Source: Phyto melanocephala
Taxonomy: Eukaryota > Arthropoda > Insecta > Diptera > Rhinophoridae
Direction of reading: 5' to 3'
DNA: 64,000 nt
NCBI GenBank assembly: GCA_941918925.1
Contig: OW799233.1
Location: 139,812,223-139,876,222 of the forward strand
The translations under genes were made by a program, and so were the position numbers. Shown here piece by piece: positions 11,226-22,799 of the stretch. Each line of letters starts with the position of its first letter. Position 1 is the first letter of the stretch. Below the pieces are notes generated by a model. The model was not told the DNA's origin. It worked only from the letters and a program-made list of their open reading frames with translations, and ran no database searches.

Positions 11226-11550
11226 GCTTAATCGACTCCCCTATTCATAAGCTTTCAGAAAATATATACTTTATGGGGTCGGAAATGAAAATTGTAGAAA
11301 TTTCACACGGAATGACAAACCTATATATACCCTTTTTCACTGTGTGAAGGGTATAAAAAAGGAATTTATTGAAATATCTTAGTTGTATTTATTAGCAGAA
11401 ACTATATACATATAAACGCCTACTTTCATTGAAAGACTAAATTTGTGAAAATGTTTTAATTGCATATCGAAGTTCTACAAAGAAAGTGATACATATTTAG
11501 TGGTGGGTATAAAAATTTCAGCACAGCCGAAGATAGTGCTCCTACTTGTT

Positions 11551-12368
11551 TTTTTGTTTGTAAGGTGGTGCGTTTTAATTATTGTAGATAATTTAATTTA
11601 ACGTACAGAGAAATGGTTAAGCAAATAAAATAATAAGAGTTTATGAAATCAGTAAACATAAATACACTCAGTAGCAGAGACAAACAACCTACTTCAGCTA
11701 ACAACATAAAAATGCTGTAAGTCAAAGGTCACTCACAACAATTTTTTATTACTCCAGCCTTACAGTTTAACTCATTAAATTTAAAAAAATTTTATAAAAG
11801 ACTTATATTAATGTTTCCATATAAAATCACTTTTGTAAAAACTTTGTTATTTTAAATTAATAAGGCAGTTAATTTATATGATAGATATGATTATATGATA
11901 AATCATATAAAATATGTGCATGAAAATTGCCCAGCATAGCTTCCATAATTATTACGTGCAAAGAAAGAAACTACTTAACACAAGTTTTAAAAATTTGTTG
12001 GCATTTTTTACGATATTCAGCTAAATTTAAATGTATGCGGAATATTTTCATATCACAAAATTCTCTTTAAGTTTAAACATTTATTAACTTCTTGGTTTTA
12101 GTTCGGGTTGCCATTAAATTATTTTTATATATTTACTTTAAAAATGAAATCTATATTTCTACAATATAAATGATACTCTCAACTTTTTATAATAATATTA
12201 TACTTCTACAAAAAGTGAAGTCTAGTATCGTTAGGAAGAGTTATATAGATATTAATAATAATATTGTGTGGGTGGTGGCCACTAATAGTGTTTTATTTTC
12301 TAAGGTAAATGTTACATTAATTCTGCCCTACGTCTTTTTTTGTGTTCTTTTCTTAAAAATATGCAATA
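11551..12368. other. unassigned AT-rich DNA
   Basis: I see no repeat ends or coding motifs. An 82-codon frame at 12170-12418 runs into the Helitron end and has no recognisable domain. Confidence 0.4.
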
Positions 12369-12411
12369 CTAGCTTGTGCCCACGACTTCGTCTGCGTAGT
12401 TATAAGGATAA

Positions 12412-12422
12412 AAGGTAGACTT
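12412..12422. repeat. LINE target-site duplication, left copy
   Basis: AAGGTAGACTT, repeated exactly at 12918-12928 on the other side of the LINE fragment. Confidence 0.85.
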
Positions 12423-12917
12423 AGGTTAGGTTAGGTTGGAATGGAGGGGCATTAAAAGCCAAAACCTATGACAGGTATACACTTATGCCCAGTTGTCATA
12501 TTGTGCGCTCCATGTGGGAAATGGAACTCCCAACCAAAAAACCATTTTCAAAATTTTCCAATAAATATCGGACAAGCTGAAGAACTCAGTCCCCTCAATG
12601 TAATTCCTTATGGATTTCCAGTTCGAGTTCCCCAGGTACTCCAAATTCGGCATAGTATCCACTGTAAAATTCTCGCGTCTTATATGCCCAAACGCAGGAT
12701 AATGATAGAGGTAGTATACTAAAGTCTCTTCTTCTTCCTCGCATGCTCTACATGTCGTTTCCTCAGACAATTTCATGTGACCTAGATGGGTTCTCAACTC
12801 CGTATGACCTGTGATCACACCGGTTAGTCTCCTAACTGTTGGTCTACTTAATCTTAGAATTTCCTTTGGTTTCCCTAGATTTGGTTCACACCCTAGTATT
12901 TTTGTCACTTTACCGAC
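12423..12917 (-). mobile_element. 5'-truncated non-LTR retrotransposon (LINE) 3' end
   Basis: This 495-bp insertion is flanked by 11-bp direct repeats. On the minus strand the coding tail is followed by a ~60-bp 3' UTR ending in (AACCT)n (plus strand AGGTTAGGTTAGGTTGG at 12423-12439). 5' truncation, a simple-repeat tail and a TSD are the marks of target-primed reverse transcription. Confidence 0.85.
12483..12917 (-). pseudogene. LINE ORF2 C-terminal fragment
   Basis: About 145 codons of the tail after the reverse transcriptase/RNase H of a Jockey/I-type LINE. It shows LTGVITGHTELRTHLGHM, then CRACEEEEETLVYYLYHYPAF (the Cys-Cys-His-like region after RNase H), then IRNYIEGTEFF, and ends in a natural stop at 12483. 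The frame is open up to 12980, but the first ~21 codons come from the surrounding Helitron. Catalytic parts are absent, so it is dead on arrival. There are no internal stops, which suggests a fairly young insertion. Confidence 0.8.
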
Positions 12918-12928
12918 AAGGTAGACTT
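12918..12928. repeat. LINE target-site duplication, right copy
   Basis: AAGGTAGACTT, identical to 12412-12422. Confidence 0.85.
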
Positions 12929-13059
12929 GGTGATAACCTAAATTGTTATTTATATTTTTGTCAAATTTATCCAAGCACACAAACTTTCACATTTATTATA
13001 CCTAATAGTAGAAAAATATAAAAGAAAACTCGAAACTTTTAACAAAAATAAAAATTTTA

Positions 13060-13255
13060 GAATACAAACAACCCGTTTACGATGTGGTTTGTTGAGTTTG
13101 CCAACAACTTCGCGTTATCATCGCGATAAAAAGTAGCCTATGTGTTAGTCTAGGCTGTTATCTATCTATGTGCCGAACTTCATTTAGTTCCATTCAGCCG
13201 TTTTTGCGTGATTGAGTATGACTTTAGCTGTTTTACCATAATGAAATAGAGCAAG
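13060..13255 (-). mobile_element. Helitron body fragment
   Basis: The minus strand carries CTCAATCACGCAAAAACGGC, then GTTCGGCACATAGATAGATA, then AACACATAGGCTACTTTTTA. This is the conserved internal order of the insect Helitron family whose end lies at 12369. No CTAG end is visible for this piece. It may be a neighbour copy. Confidence 0.6.
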
Positions 13256-14578
13256 AAAACAAATCTAATCCAATGATTAACTCAAAGAAGCAAAAAAGAA
13301 ACATTAGCCCTTCTAGCTCCAAGCCACAGATAAACAGTTGACAATTTTTTTTGTATAAATTTTGCCATACAAATGAGAAAAAATTTTATATGTTGTACCC
13401 TGAATTAAATCAAGGGTTAAGACTACTGCCCTTTTTTTCGATAACATTATCAATGTTTAAAAAAAAATAAAAGTTAATTAAACAAACATTTCATTGTTCT
13501 AAAACATATATATTTAATGACAAAATCGCCAAATTGATTAAATGTTATAAATACGTTCATGTAAAAAAGCAGAAATTTTCTGTTCTATTATGCTGATTAT
13601 AAAGGTAGGGTGCAGGTGACCTTTGAAAAGTGTTTTAAAATAAAAAGGTAGCATTGTTTGTTAGAGAAGAAATCACCATAAGCAAATGGCTTATCGGGAA
13701 GGAGGGTGATAAAGTAGGCAAGCTATAGTATTTTTTGGTTTTGTGCTTAAAGTAGCTAGAGAACCACACTGATGAAACCTTAGTTTCGTATATGTATGAG
13801 GTTTAATGACTTCTTAAATTTTAATAAAAGTAGATTATGCCATATCTTGGAGGAAGGCATTTATCATCATTAAAAGCATTTACCAGAGCTGTAACTTTGC
13901 AAAGTTTCACCATCGTTCATCTAAGTGTGATGTGTGAAGTTTAAAATTTCATTGATTGTAGACTACTTATGTGAGAAGTGGGCGTTAAAGTAGGTATGGT
14001 AAAATAATTTCTACTAACATTTTGTAATATATGGTCCTATATTCTATCTTCTTTACTGACTTTAACATTAGAGCATCTTTAAAGAAAGATTTCAAAATAA
14101 GTAGAGCAAGGAAAATGACCACCTTTTTTTTTAGAAAAATAATTATAAACAAGAACATTTTGGTAAAATAAAGCTATTACATTTACAGTTTAGTAAATCC
14201 ACTTGAAATTCAAAAAAATCAAATATATTTAAAACATGTGACTGTTTTATGCGGTCTTTTTTTTTTTTTGCTGGACATATTAGTGGAATGATATTGATGT
14301 TTATATGTATAATGTTTCCTTAGCAGGAATGCAATACAATTTAATTTCTGCATAGTACGTTTATCCTTCTGAGCGTTTAAAATAGACTATCTAGATCGTA
14401 AGCTTTACTTTTACAAATTTTTTAATACATCCCTATACAAATAAAAAAAAATTTCTATATGAATTCACAATTTTGTTCCGAACAATACTTCGATTCGGTG
14501 AGTTCAGAGTGAATCAAATTTTAAAATGTGTCTTAAATATGTTTGGAACAGCCAACATATATAAACGATATTTTACTT
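13256..14578. other. unassigned AT-rich DNA
   Basis: I see no coding signal and no repeat ends. A short stretch near 13975-14010 (AGTGGGCGTTAAAGTAGG) resembles the Helentron inner repeat and may be an old fragment. Confidence 0.4.
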
Positions 14579-14840
14579 TACACAGTAAAAATTAAATATC
14601 AGATTCAATAACGAAATTCACATAACTAAGTCAAATTTTATTATAATAAGAACCAGTTAACAAAATTTTAAATTCATAAGAAAATGTGAGAAAAAATCAG
14701 TTTTTTTCAATATAATTTTATTTTAAACGAAATTGAGACCTAACATTTATAACAACAATAAAAAATAATAAAAGAAAATTAAATTTATTGGAAGCATGTG
14801 TTTTTTTAATATATTTTAGTTATATCTTTTTTTCTGTGTA
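14579..14840. mobile_element. mariner-type MITE (TACACAG ends)
   Basis: 262 bp starting TACACAGTAAAAATTAAATA and ending TATATCTTTTTTTCTGTGTA, inverted at the tips with TA at each border. Noncoding. TACACAGAAAAA-type tips also bound elements at 45645-46535 and perhaps 56939-59868. Confidence 0.55.
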
Positions 14841-14850
14841 CATAGATAGA

Positions 14851-15272
14851 TCCACTAAAATAATAAATATAAATGTATTTATGTTTCGATCTCTGTAACT
14901 TAATCACACAAAAGTGGCTAAATGATATTTGGCAGAGAGAATGACAACAAACTAGATTAACACATAGGCTATCTCTTGTCACGATAATTAACGAAATTCG
15001 TTGAATTATGCAATAAATATATATTTTTTTTATTTAATTAGTCGGTTGTTAAAGCGTTTCGAATGACCAAAATTTACCCGTACTGACGAAAATAAATAAA
15101 TCTTATAACGTCGTCTGAAGAAGTATATTAAATCCTCTCCCACTAATATAACAAATATGAAAGGTTTTGATATTTTTACTTTATCAAGCAACAAACTAAT
15201 AAACGGATTTAAATTAATAATAATTAATATCGTTTCGTTAACTACGCATACGAAGTCGCGGGCACAGGCTAG
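14851..15272 (+). mobile_element. Helitron sequence, plus strand, one or two copies
   Basis: A|TCCACTAAAATAATAAATAT at 14851, then AATCACACAAAAGTGGC and TTAACACATAGGCTATC (~14900-14980), match the order of the same insect Helitron family. A second 5'-like start, A|TCCTCTCCCACTAATATAA, is at 15133. The shared 3' end is AACTACGCATACGAAGTCGC, GGGCACAGG, CTAG (15269-15272). The base after CTAG is C rather than T. Noncoding. Confidence 0.65.
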
Positions 15273-18200
15273 CAATATAACAACAATTCAAATAATTTTT
15301 TGCAGTTTCCAAAAAAGAAAAACAAAAAAACTTTTAGTCGAATATTTAAATTTATATTTTATATTGTTAGATCCCACTAACAGTTATTTTCTAGCTCTTT
15401 TTTTTTCGTTGTGCACAAATTATTTGTGATTTGCCAAAACTAGATTTAAATACTTCTCTACCCAACCGGCATTAATGGGTTGAAGCTAGTTAGCATATAC
15501 CAGCAACGTTAAAGGTGATTGACATTTACTTTTGCAATGTTAAGACACATACATACTTTAAAAGTAACACTGCAACAGTAATTTATAATATTCCCCCAAG
15601 TAAATTTCAAACTTTTCTTCTGGTGCTAAAAATTTCAACATCGTTTTCGGTAATTCAATCTGTTAAGCGGAATCGCACATACATTTTAATTTGGTAAAAA
15701 GAATTCTAAGGGCTTAAGTAACATTAATACTTTATTATTATCAACATTAAATTTTATTGCATATTAAGTCGCTGTAGAATACAGGTCGTCAATGTCAAAA
15801 ATACAACTGTCAGTTATCACTGACATCATTAGAAATTACACAGCGTCTTCATCTTCATCAGCTGCTAAAAGCATTAAGGGGATGATAATGGTGGTAGCGG
15901 TAATGTTAACGTTGTTGTTCATGTATGTGTGGATTTTGTGCCTTCAAGACAAATAGGTAATTATAATATTTTTTGTTAGCTTATCAGATCCATAAAAAAG
16001 GAAAATAACATAAATTTTAACATTTTTTCTTTTTATATTTACTTCGCTTTAATATTATTTATTTATTATTATTTTTTTAGTAACAACAACCAACATCCAT
16101 GAATTTTTTATGTTTGTTACTGTTGGATGTGCCTGTCCGGGTTGTCGTCTATATGAATGGGTTCGAGTATATTTAATACAAGACATGCATATAGACATTA
16201 TATGTATTCCCTACAGGATAATGTTGATGTTCGCTTTGGTTGCTCGTTGTAGTTGTTTATGTTTTCTACTGCTCTTGCTGCTGTTGTGGCGGTGCTTGTT
16301 GTGCTTTGTTGTTGCGGTTGTGTTTATTATAAGCTTTTTTTTTTGTTTGAATTATACGAGAAGTATATTTGACTTGCTGGAATAACAAGCAACAAATAAC
16401 AACAATACAAACAATGGTAGCATAGCAGCAGGTACTTTTTATTATTATATGTACTAGTTGGTGTCTATTAACAGTTGAGGCCGAAATTTTAGTCACAACG
16501 TATAGATGACTTTTTATTGTGTTTGTTGTTGTAATGTTGTCTAGAGTAGGATTTGCTGTTTTATTACTTTTTGTAACTATTAAAGTGCTTAAGATATAAA
16601 GTTATAATATATAATATCAAGTATGAATCTAAGATGAACTTTGTAGAATCAACGTAGTGGAACCGATCACATCTTTTACAAATCATTTTTATATTAACCA
16701 CATTTTTTGATTTATAATTAACTAGACTGAAAATTCATTAAAATTTTCTAATTGATTAAAAGAGATTTAAATAAACAGACTTTTTTAAAAATTCGTTTAA
16801 ATAGCATTTTACGAAGGACCTAATTTTTTTCAATGCTAAAGTCAATAATTTAAGAAAACGGGAAACATCTGTGTATAGTTTAGCAGCTATGCGAATTATT
16901 AGCGACCTAAATATGTAAAAAAATTTAATTTTAAATTATACAAAAGATTTTTGACTTGTTTAAAATAATTTTTAGTAATATTCTTGATTTCAAATAAGAA
17001 ACTTTGTTTGGATTCTGTTAAAAATTTTCCCGAAATCTTATATGGATATTAAAATTTGAAATACAACAACAAGTATCAAGTAAATACATCGCGTCCTATG
17101 ATTTGAACTAGAATCAAAGGGTCACTTGACGTAAACACATTTACCGAATTGGATGTAAAAAGCACAAAAACGTGTAAACTTAAACCATTTTAGTCAAAAG
17201 CTGACTAGAAAATGAATACTTAAGCTTTCAATTTTAATATTTAAACATTGTCAAAAATACGAAGTATTGTAACGCGACATATCTGAACGGATACAAAAAC
17301 TGATTCGTCTACTCAGAGAGTTCAATCAAAAAAAAAAAAAAATCACAAAAACAACAACTCAAATGGCTGACACAGATTATATGCTTCTTTTGTTGGAAGA
17401 CTTATTCCAAGAGATGAAACTAAGTAAAATTTTGTATACCTAATTTTCAAAGCTCTGGAGGTTAGCAGAGGAAGCACAAATAGTTCGTCACAGAACAAGA
17501 AAAGAATCGAGATGGATAGTACATACTCTCCGTAAACCCATTAACAATTTTATAGAGCCGCTTTAGAATGAAATCCCTAAGGAAGTCGGGACCCCAATCG
17601 TCCAAAAATACATGGCTTAGAACAATTTTAAATGTACTTAAAAAAGTTGATAAATACTTTGATGAAATCATATTAATTTTTAGTGACAGCATTAATTGGA
17701 ATTGGGTTGTAAGTTACTTAATATTTTTATTATATTTTTGTCACAATTTTAATTTTATTTTAAAATTCTTATTTCCTCAAACTTTTTTAAGGTTTTCGGG
17801 TTGTGCATTCTTTTGTGCTTTGGTGATAAGAATGCAAGATCCATGTAATTTAATGCTATTGGTCTCTACAGAGTTATTTTAAGTCTTAGTACTACGAAAA
17901 TTGTCATACACTCACTAGTATATTGAACAATGGCACATAGTGGTGCGTACTGAAATTTAGCGACTGCGTTTAGAAAAATTTTCATTCATATATTTAGCAA
18001 TTACTTTTTTTAAATTACTTATATTAAAAAAGAGTTGATTAAGTTAATTTCACAATGTCAAAAAATTGTATGTAGTAAATTTTTAAAATCTCACACACAT
18101 TGGAAGTTAAAAAAATTTGAGAACATTTTTCTAAACATTTAAACTTTGTTTTAGCTTATTTCTTATAGTTTCCCCATATCCATGTTAGATTCTTTTATTA

Positions 18201-18345
18201 TTAGTGATAATAATAATAAAACGAGATTTCAATAAGATTTTATAATGGTGGGTACATACGTTTGCAACCTGTTGAAATCTAGGTTTCAAAAATATTTAAA
18301 TATTTTAATATTTTCGTGTTGCATTGAATTTGGTTGCATAGTGTG
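15273..18345. other. unassigned AT-rich DNA with simple sequence
   Basis: 3 kb without a recognisable element. The frames at 16110-16385 and 16266-16496 cover a CTGCTGTTG/TTGTTG-rich simple tract (16255-16330) and give runs of Leu or Gln, so they are not credible genes. Poly-A at 17326-17341. Confidence 0.45.
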
Positions 18346-18348
18346 AAT

Positions 18349-18564
18349 CAAGGCATATTTATTCATCCCGAAGTCTTGATTCCTCAGGTGATTATTTTTT
18401 TATTCACTTATTTTAAACTTAAGCTGCCAAAATCAATAGATAGAAATCTATTTTATCTCTTTCCTCATTTTTTTTTGAATTTCAATTTTATATAAAAAAA
18501 AATATAAATTTAATCAAAAATATTTTCTCCAAAGTACGATTACCTGAAGGATAAATTTGCCTTG
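18349..18564. mobile_element. hAT-type MITE, older copy
   Basis: 216 bp with ends CAAGGCATATTTATTCATC and (right, minus strand) CAAGGCAAATTTATCCTTC. It matches the element at 31068-31276 in ends and length. No clear 8-bp target duplication remains, and more mismatches suggest an older insertion. Confidence 0.7.
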
Positions 18565-18567
18565 ATT

Positions 18568-20689
18568 GTTAATCATTATGGTTTAGTTCATTTTCTTAAA
18601 CATAAAAAAAATTAAGTAAGCTGAGGTAAAAATACAATAGCGTTTGTTAAAATGAGCGATGAGTAAATTTTAATAATTTGGAAAAAAAATATTTACAATA
18701 AATGCTAAACGATAATTTCTTCAAATGAATTTATGGTTTAATGTTAGTTGCAGCGTGTTTTTGAAAATATGCAACATGAAAGATAAACGTGTTGTGAAAT
18801 AGGCTGCAAAGTGTCTACCTACCATAATAATCATTAACAAATTACGTTTTTTAAAATAGCTTTTTACCATTAACATTAAATGGCGTTTAGTTTTTTTTAC
18901 AACTAAGTCCTTAAATATATTTTTTTAAAATAAGCTCCATAAAGGATCTAATCAAGTGGATTGAAAAAAAAAAATAAAATTAAAAACTTCCTCAATTTCT
19001 AACAAAAGTAATAACCAGATATGTCCGTTTGTTTAATCGGTTTTTTTTTGTCGCACTTTTGATCAAAATAAAATTTAAGGGTGACGCAACAGAGAAAATT
19101 TATTTGCGCAATTGCACATTATAATGTTATCTTAGAATATATTTTGTAGATAAGAGTAAACGCATAAAATTATTTAGGAAATTTATTGAAAAATATAATA
19201 TATTAAAAAGGTCGATTAAACAAAAATTTACATTAAAATTTATAGTTGCAGCAATTTTGAGAGCTCAACCTCTACTACTACTAATTCCTCCGTAACTGTT
19301 TGTGATATTAATACTAAAATATGATAGTGTAAGAGGTAGAGAGGCTGGTCCTGACCGCCTAATTGTACCAACTATTAAAAAAAATTGCTATTTATGGGCG
19401 ACGGGACATTGGTTGTTGTTTATGTATATTTGGTTTTGTTGTAAACTCATAGTTGTTTTTGTATAAAAAGTACTTGTATGGTGTTTGGTGTTCCAAGAAT
19501 CTAAGTAGCTATGTGTGTGTAAGTATATGCATTAAGTATAATGTATTTCAAATGTTTATCGTTGTTTATATGAGTAAGAGTGATTTTATGTCATATATAT
19601 ACTTAGGTTTGTACCAAACTGTCTTTGTGGTTTATACACATACATACATACATATGCGTGTGTGTATTTTATGATATAAATGAAGAAACGAAAGGTCGAC
19701 ATTTATTATAAGGTTTATTAGCAAAGGACATTTGTTCTGTTTTGTGTTAAAAATTTTTATGTTTTTGATGCTGTCTCTATGTACTACATATATTTTATTT
19801 GCCCTTTTCTTACCTTTCTCTCTTTAGTATCGTTTTCCTTCGTCTTACCTTCATAATTCTGATGGGTGTATGTATGCTGTTTGTAAGTATATTGTTATCT
19901 TCAAATACAAAACACGAGCAAGTAGTATCATTGAAAATGTGTGTAGAGCAGTTGTAGTCAAAGCCGGGTGGTTCTTTTATGTTAAATGAAGTTAACTAAA
20001 TTCTAAAATATTTCCTATTCTACTAGTTGACGGATCAAAAAACTGAATATAATAACAGTATAAACCAAAAGAATTATAAAATAACGAAATTATATTTAAC
20101 TTATATTTTTTTTATTAGAATTACTTTTGAAATGTCCACAAAATAAAAATGCTTTTTTATCAAAATTTTTCAAAACCTTAACCCACCATTATGAGCGAAT
20201 TTTTAATTTTTGGTTTTAATTTATCTGTAAGAATAAAAAAAAAAGCAAAATTAAAAACTAAATAAACCTGCAAAAACATTTTACGTATATTAATCTAAAA
20301 AAAAAGAAATTACCTTTCAAAATTTGTGTAAATTAATATAAAAAAAAATTATCCAAATCCCTTTACAATTAGAATGATTCTTGTTTTTAGGTTTGGACTA
20401 TTGTGGTAATTTTTTTAGTTTTTCTTAAATTTTACGACACTAAAACATGTATACTTTAAAAATAATCTTACGTGGTATTTTTGGAAAGAAACGAATCTTC
20501 TAAAATAAATATTGTTTGAATTTTTCCAAAATTGTTTTTATAGGAAAAATACTCTAATAGATCACCTAAAAAAAAAATTTAAAAACAAATAAAGAATCTG
20601 TATTTATTTATATAAAATTTGTGTTGTAAACAAAATCGTTATTATTTCAAAGAAAACAAATTATTGTTTGGGTACACTTATCAAGATTT
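18568..20689. other. unassigned AT-rich DNA
   Basis: No repeat ends and no coding motif. TATG/ACAT microsatellite-like sequence occurs around 19500-19680. Confidence 0.4.
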
Positions 20690-21610
20690 GGGGCACAAGA
20701 TAACCCTCGACTTCAGATGCAGGTGGAGCGCATGAGTCTGGTGAAAAAAGTTAAAAGGCTACATCGCATGCTTATAGCGAATGAATCCATGCACAATGAG
20801 TGATTGGAGAATGATATCAGTATCTTTAATGTTGGGTTCTTTATGAACGTGAGGGCACGTGCTCACTTTAGTTGAGCCTTTCCTTCGCTTTAACTCTGAG
20901 AAGGTAAGTATCTACCAATCAGGCACAAGTGCTTGGTTGTCTGCACATATTGGATCAACTGTTGAAATCTCGAATACTGGGAAAGAGAATTCTCACTGCA
21001 CTTTGTTAAAAAACTCGTACGATAAATGGATGTGAACTCTTCTTTGGTATTTGAGTTTATTCTAAAACTCAATACATGTGGGTCTACAAATGCGGTATTG
21101 CTGTTGTTGCTTGAAATATACTTGGGATTAGCTGGAATTAGGCTGCAACCGAACTCGCCAGAAGGGGATCTGCGACTATATTCTATGGCCCAAAATCCAG
21201 AATTGATCCGGGTGAAGGGTTACTGCGTGCAAAAGTAAACTATTTACTTACGATGGAGAATGGAAGGAACCTATTGCTGATAGGCTCCTATCGTTGTCTC
21301 GAAGCCTTTTAGCTTTGGTTCAGTTAAAGCAGTCAGTATTAATAGCAATACCATGAGCTGTATAACCGCAATGTTTACAGTACATAGAAATATCATTTAA
21401 GAAAAAACCAAATCGAGGATTAGGAGTATCCAGCACTTTTAAACAAAAAATTGAGGATCACGGGAAAGTACACATTAACTGTGAAAGTTATGGGAGAACT
21501 GAATCTATAGGCAGTGCCGGCAATTTAAAAGCACTGTGAAATAAAGATTGCCTAGAGAAAGCCCCGGTTGTGGGGAACGAAAGGAGACACGAAATAAGGA
21601 GTGAGTCTAG
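20690..21610. other. less AT-rich segment, possibly a decayed mobile element
   Basis: Base composition is visibly less AT-rich than the flanks, with short frames such as 21026-21238 (70 codons) that break repeatedly. I recognise no domain. It could be a decayed retroelement or host sequence. Confidence 0.3.
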
Positions 21611-22490
21611 AAAAACTCATATACAAGCCAAAACTTATCCTTGAACATACAAATTATTATTTTTTTAATGATTATCATTTCAAAATCATTTATTTTAAAC
21701 TATTGGGTTAAAGTGGACTTTACAAAAACTTCAATATGAACGTTAAGACAAAAGTAAAGAGGCCTGCAGATTAATCGAAACATTATTTCAAAAGTCATTA
21801 AATAGTATAAGGAAGACTTTTGCACTGAAAGAAAATCTGGATCAAAAAAAAAAAGAAGAACGTAACGTTAGGCAAAAGGATTCGAACAATTCTTTTAAAA
21901 AACACCGAACTTTTTTTATCCATTTGGAAAGTTCCAAATTGCAATGACTTTATATATAAATACAGAGTAATATGCAACATTTTAATGTTATATAGATTTG
22001 AATAATATTTCAATAAATATTTATATATTAAGCATTTTAAGTTTTTTCTGACTGACTTTTGAGTTCTAGTCTGTTTTGATACTCCCCCTACACGCATATC
22101 TATAATAATGATTAAGCTATAAAAAATAAAAACAAATAAAAACTAAACAAATTGGGATACAATTGGGGGATTCAAACAGTATGCTACCATGTCATATTGT
22201 CGTAATGTGCTAATATTTTATACTAGTTTAAAAAAATGTTTCATGTTCTTCAAAGAAAAAGTCCTAAAATATTTCTTTTTGTATGTTTATTGTTTTGTCA
22301 TAACTTTTAAATAGAAATCGGAGCCAAGCGCCTGAAACACTTTATTCGAACCGGCGATAATATTCACACGCCGTTGTCATTGATATATGATATACATATG
22401 TGGGCAACAAGTTTGTTAGTATGCTTAAACATTTTTCACAGTTTCAAAAAAAATCACACTTAATAACATTTTTATAACTTTTAAATAAGT
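21611..22490. other. unassigned AT-rich DNA
   Basis: I see nothing convincing. A 99-codon minus frame at 21798-22097 is Tyr/Phe/Lys-rich without motifs. Confidence 0.4.
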
Positions 22491-22496
22491 AAAAAT

Positions 22497-22790
22497 TTAA
22501 AATCCAGGTATGTATGCTGTTTTTGGACTTGTTTTAAATACATAATCGTTTTTTGTTAAATCCAATATATACACAAATTCTTCCGTTTGCACCTGAACCA
22601 TCTGATCGAATCGATTATTGTAAATTTTTCTTAACACGCTTTGCTGCCACTTATCATATTTTGGGACCTTATGTTGGACGCTTCTGCGATTAGTAAGAAA
22701 ACTAGTAATGTTTATTAAAAATATTTCATTAGCTTGTTTTTCCTTGACTTCATCACCTACAAAAATGATCTTTTTAAATAGCTGATTCAA
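22497..22790 (-). pseudogene. Harbinger-like transposase N-terminal fragment (tentative)
   Basis: A 97-codon open frame contains KYDKWQQSVLRKI, then NRFDQMVQVQTEEFVYILDL, then VFKTSP. This resembles the stretch before the DDE domain in PIF/Harbinger-type (HARBI1-related, DDE_4) transposases, where a conserved Y/W-rich start is followed by F..Y.LDLI. The frame stops at 22497 before any catalytic residue, and no terminal repeats are visible nearby. It is recognised from pattern memory only. If wrong, it is a chance frame, though its composition is less low-complexity than most such frames here. Confidence 0.4.
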
Positions 22791-22799
22791 ATTTAAATT

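Larger units (their letters stand above)
10486..11360 (-). mobile_element. second-subfamily Helentron nested in copy b
   Basis: Inverted relative to its host. The plus strand starts AACAAGTAAGAGCG, then the hairpin ATTCGGC-CGT-GCCGAAT, then ATATACCCTTCACA. It ends near 11360 with CTGTGTGAAGGGTATAAAAA. The internal GACAGACG core (11163-11225) and the TTATGGGGTCGGAAATGA block are the DINE-type 5' region. The arms use ACCCTTCACA rather than the ACCCGCCACC of the other copies, so this is a distinct subfamily. Internally it is mostly A-rich simple sequence. Confidence 0.8.
8720..11550 (+). mobile_element. Helentron/DINE-1-like element, copy b, with two insertions
   Basis: The 5' block starts at 8720 (TTTTTATACCCGACACC), with the GTCCGTCCGTCTG core near 8860. 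The 3' hairpin (CAGCACAGCCGAAG, eroded) and CTTGTT end at 11550. It is interrupted by a hAT element (9008-9894) and a second, inverted Helentron (10486-11360). Without these, the host copy is only about 1.07 kb. It is the only full copy lacking the ITm insert: CGAAGTTCTACAAAGAAAG at ~11468-11486 joins sequences that are separated by ~0.6 kb elsewhere. Confidence 0.8.
12369..13012 (-). mobile_element. Helitron with a LINE fragment inserted in it
   Basis: Read on the minus strand it starts TCTACTATTAGG...AATGTGAAAGTTTGTGTG (from 13012) and ends ACTACGCAGACGAAGTCG, GTGGGCACAAG, CTAG (12369) followed by T. This start/end pair is the widespread insect non-autonomous Helitron type. The LINE at 12423-12917 with its target duplication lies inside, so the original Helitron was only ~140 bp. 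Confidence 0.75.

Noticed and set aside
12423..12439. TTAGG-like repeats as telomeric DNA
   Set aside because: Only about three units, and they are the 3' tail of a LINE bounded by an 11-bp target duplication.
16110..16496. Frames rich in Leu/Cys (+) and Gln (-), resembling a membrane or polyQ protein
   Set aside because: They translate a CTGCTGTTG/TTGTTG simple tract and have no domain or conserved motif.
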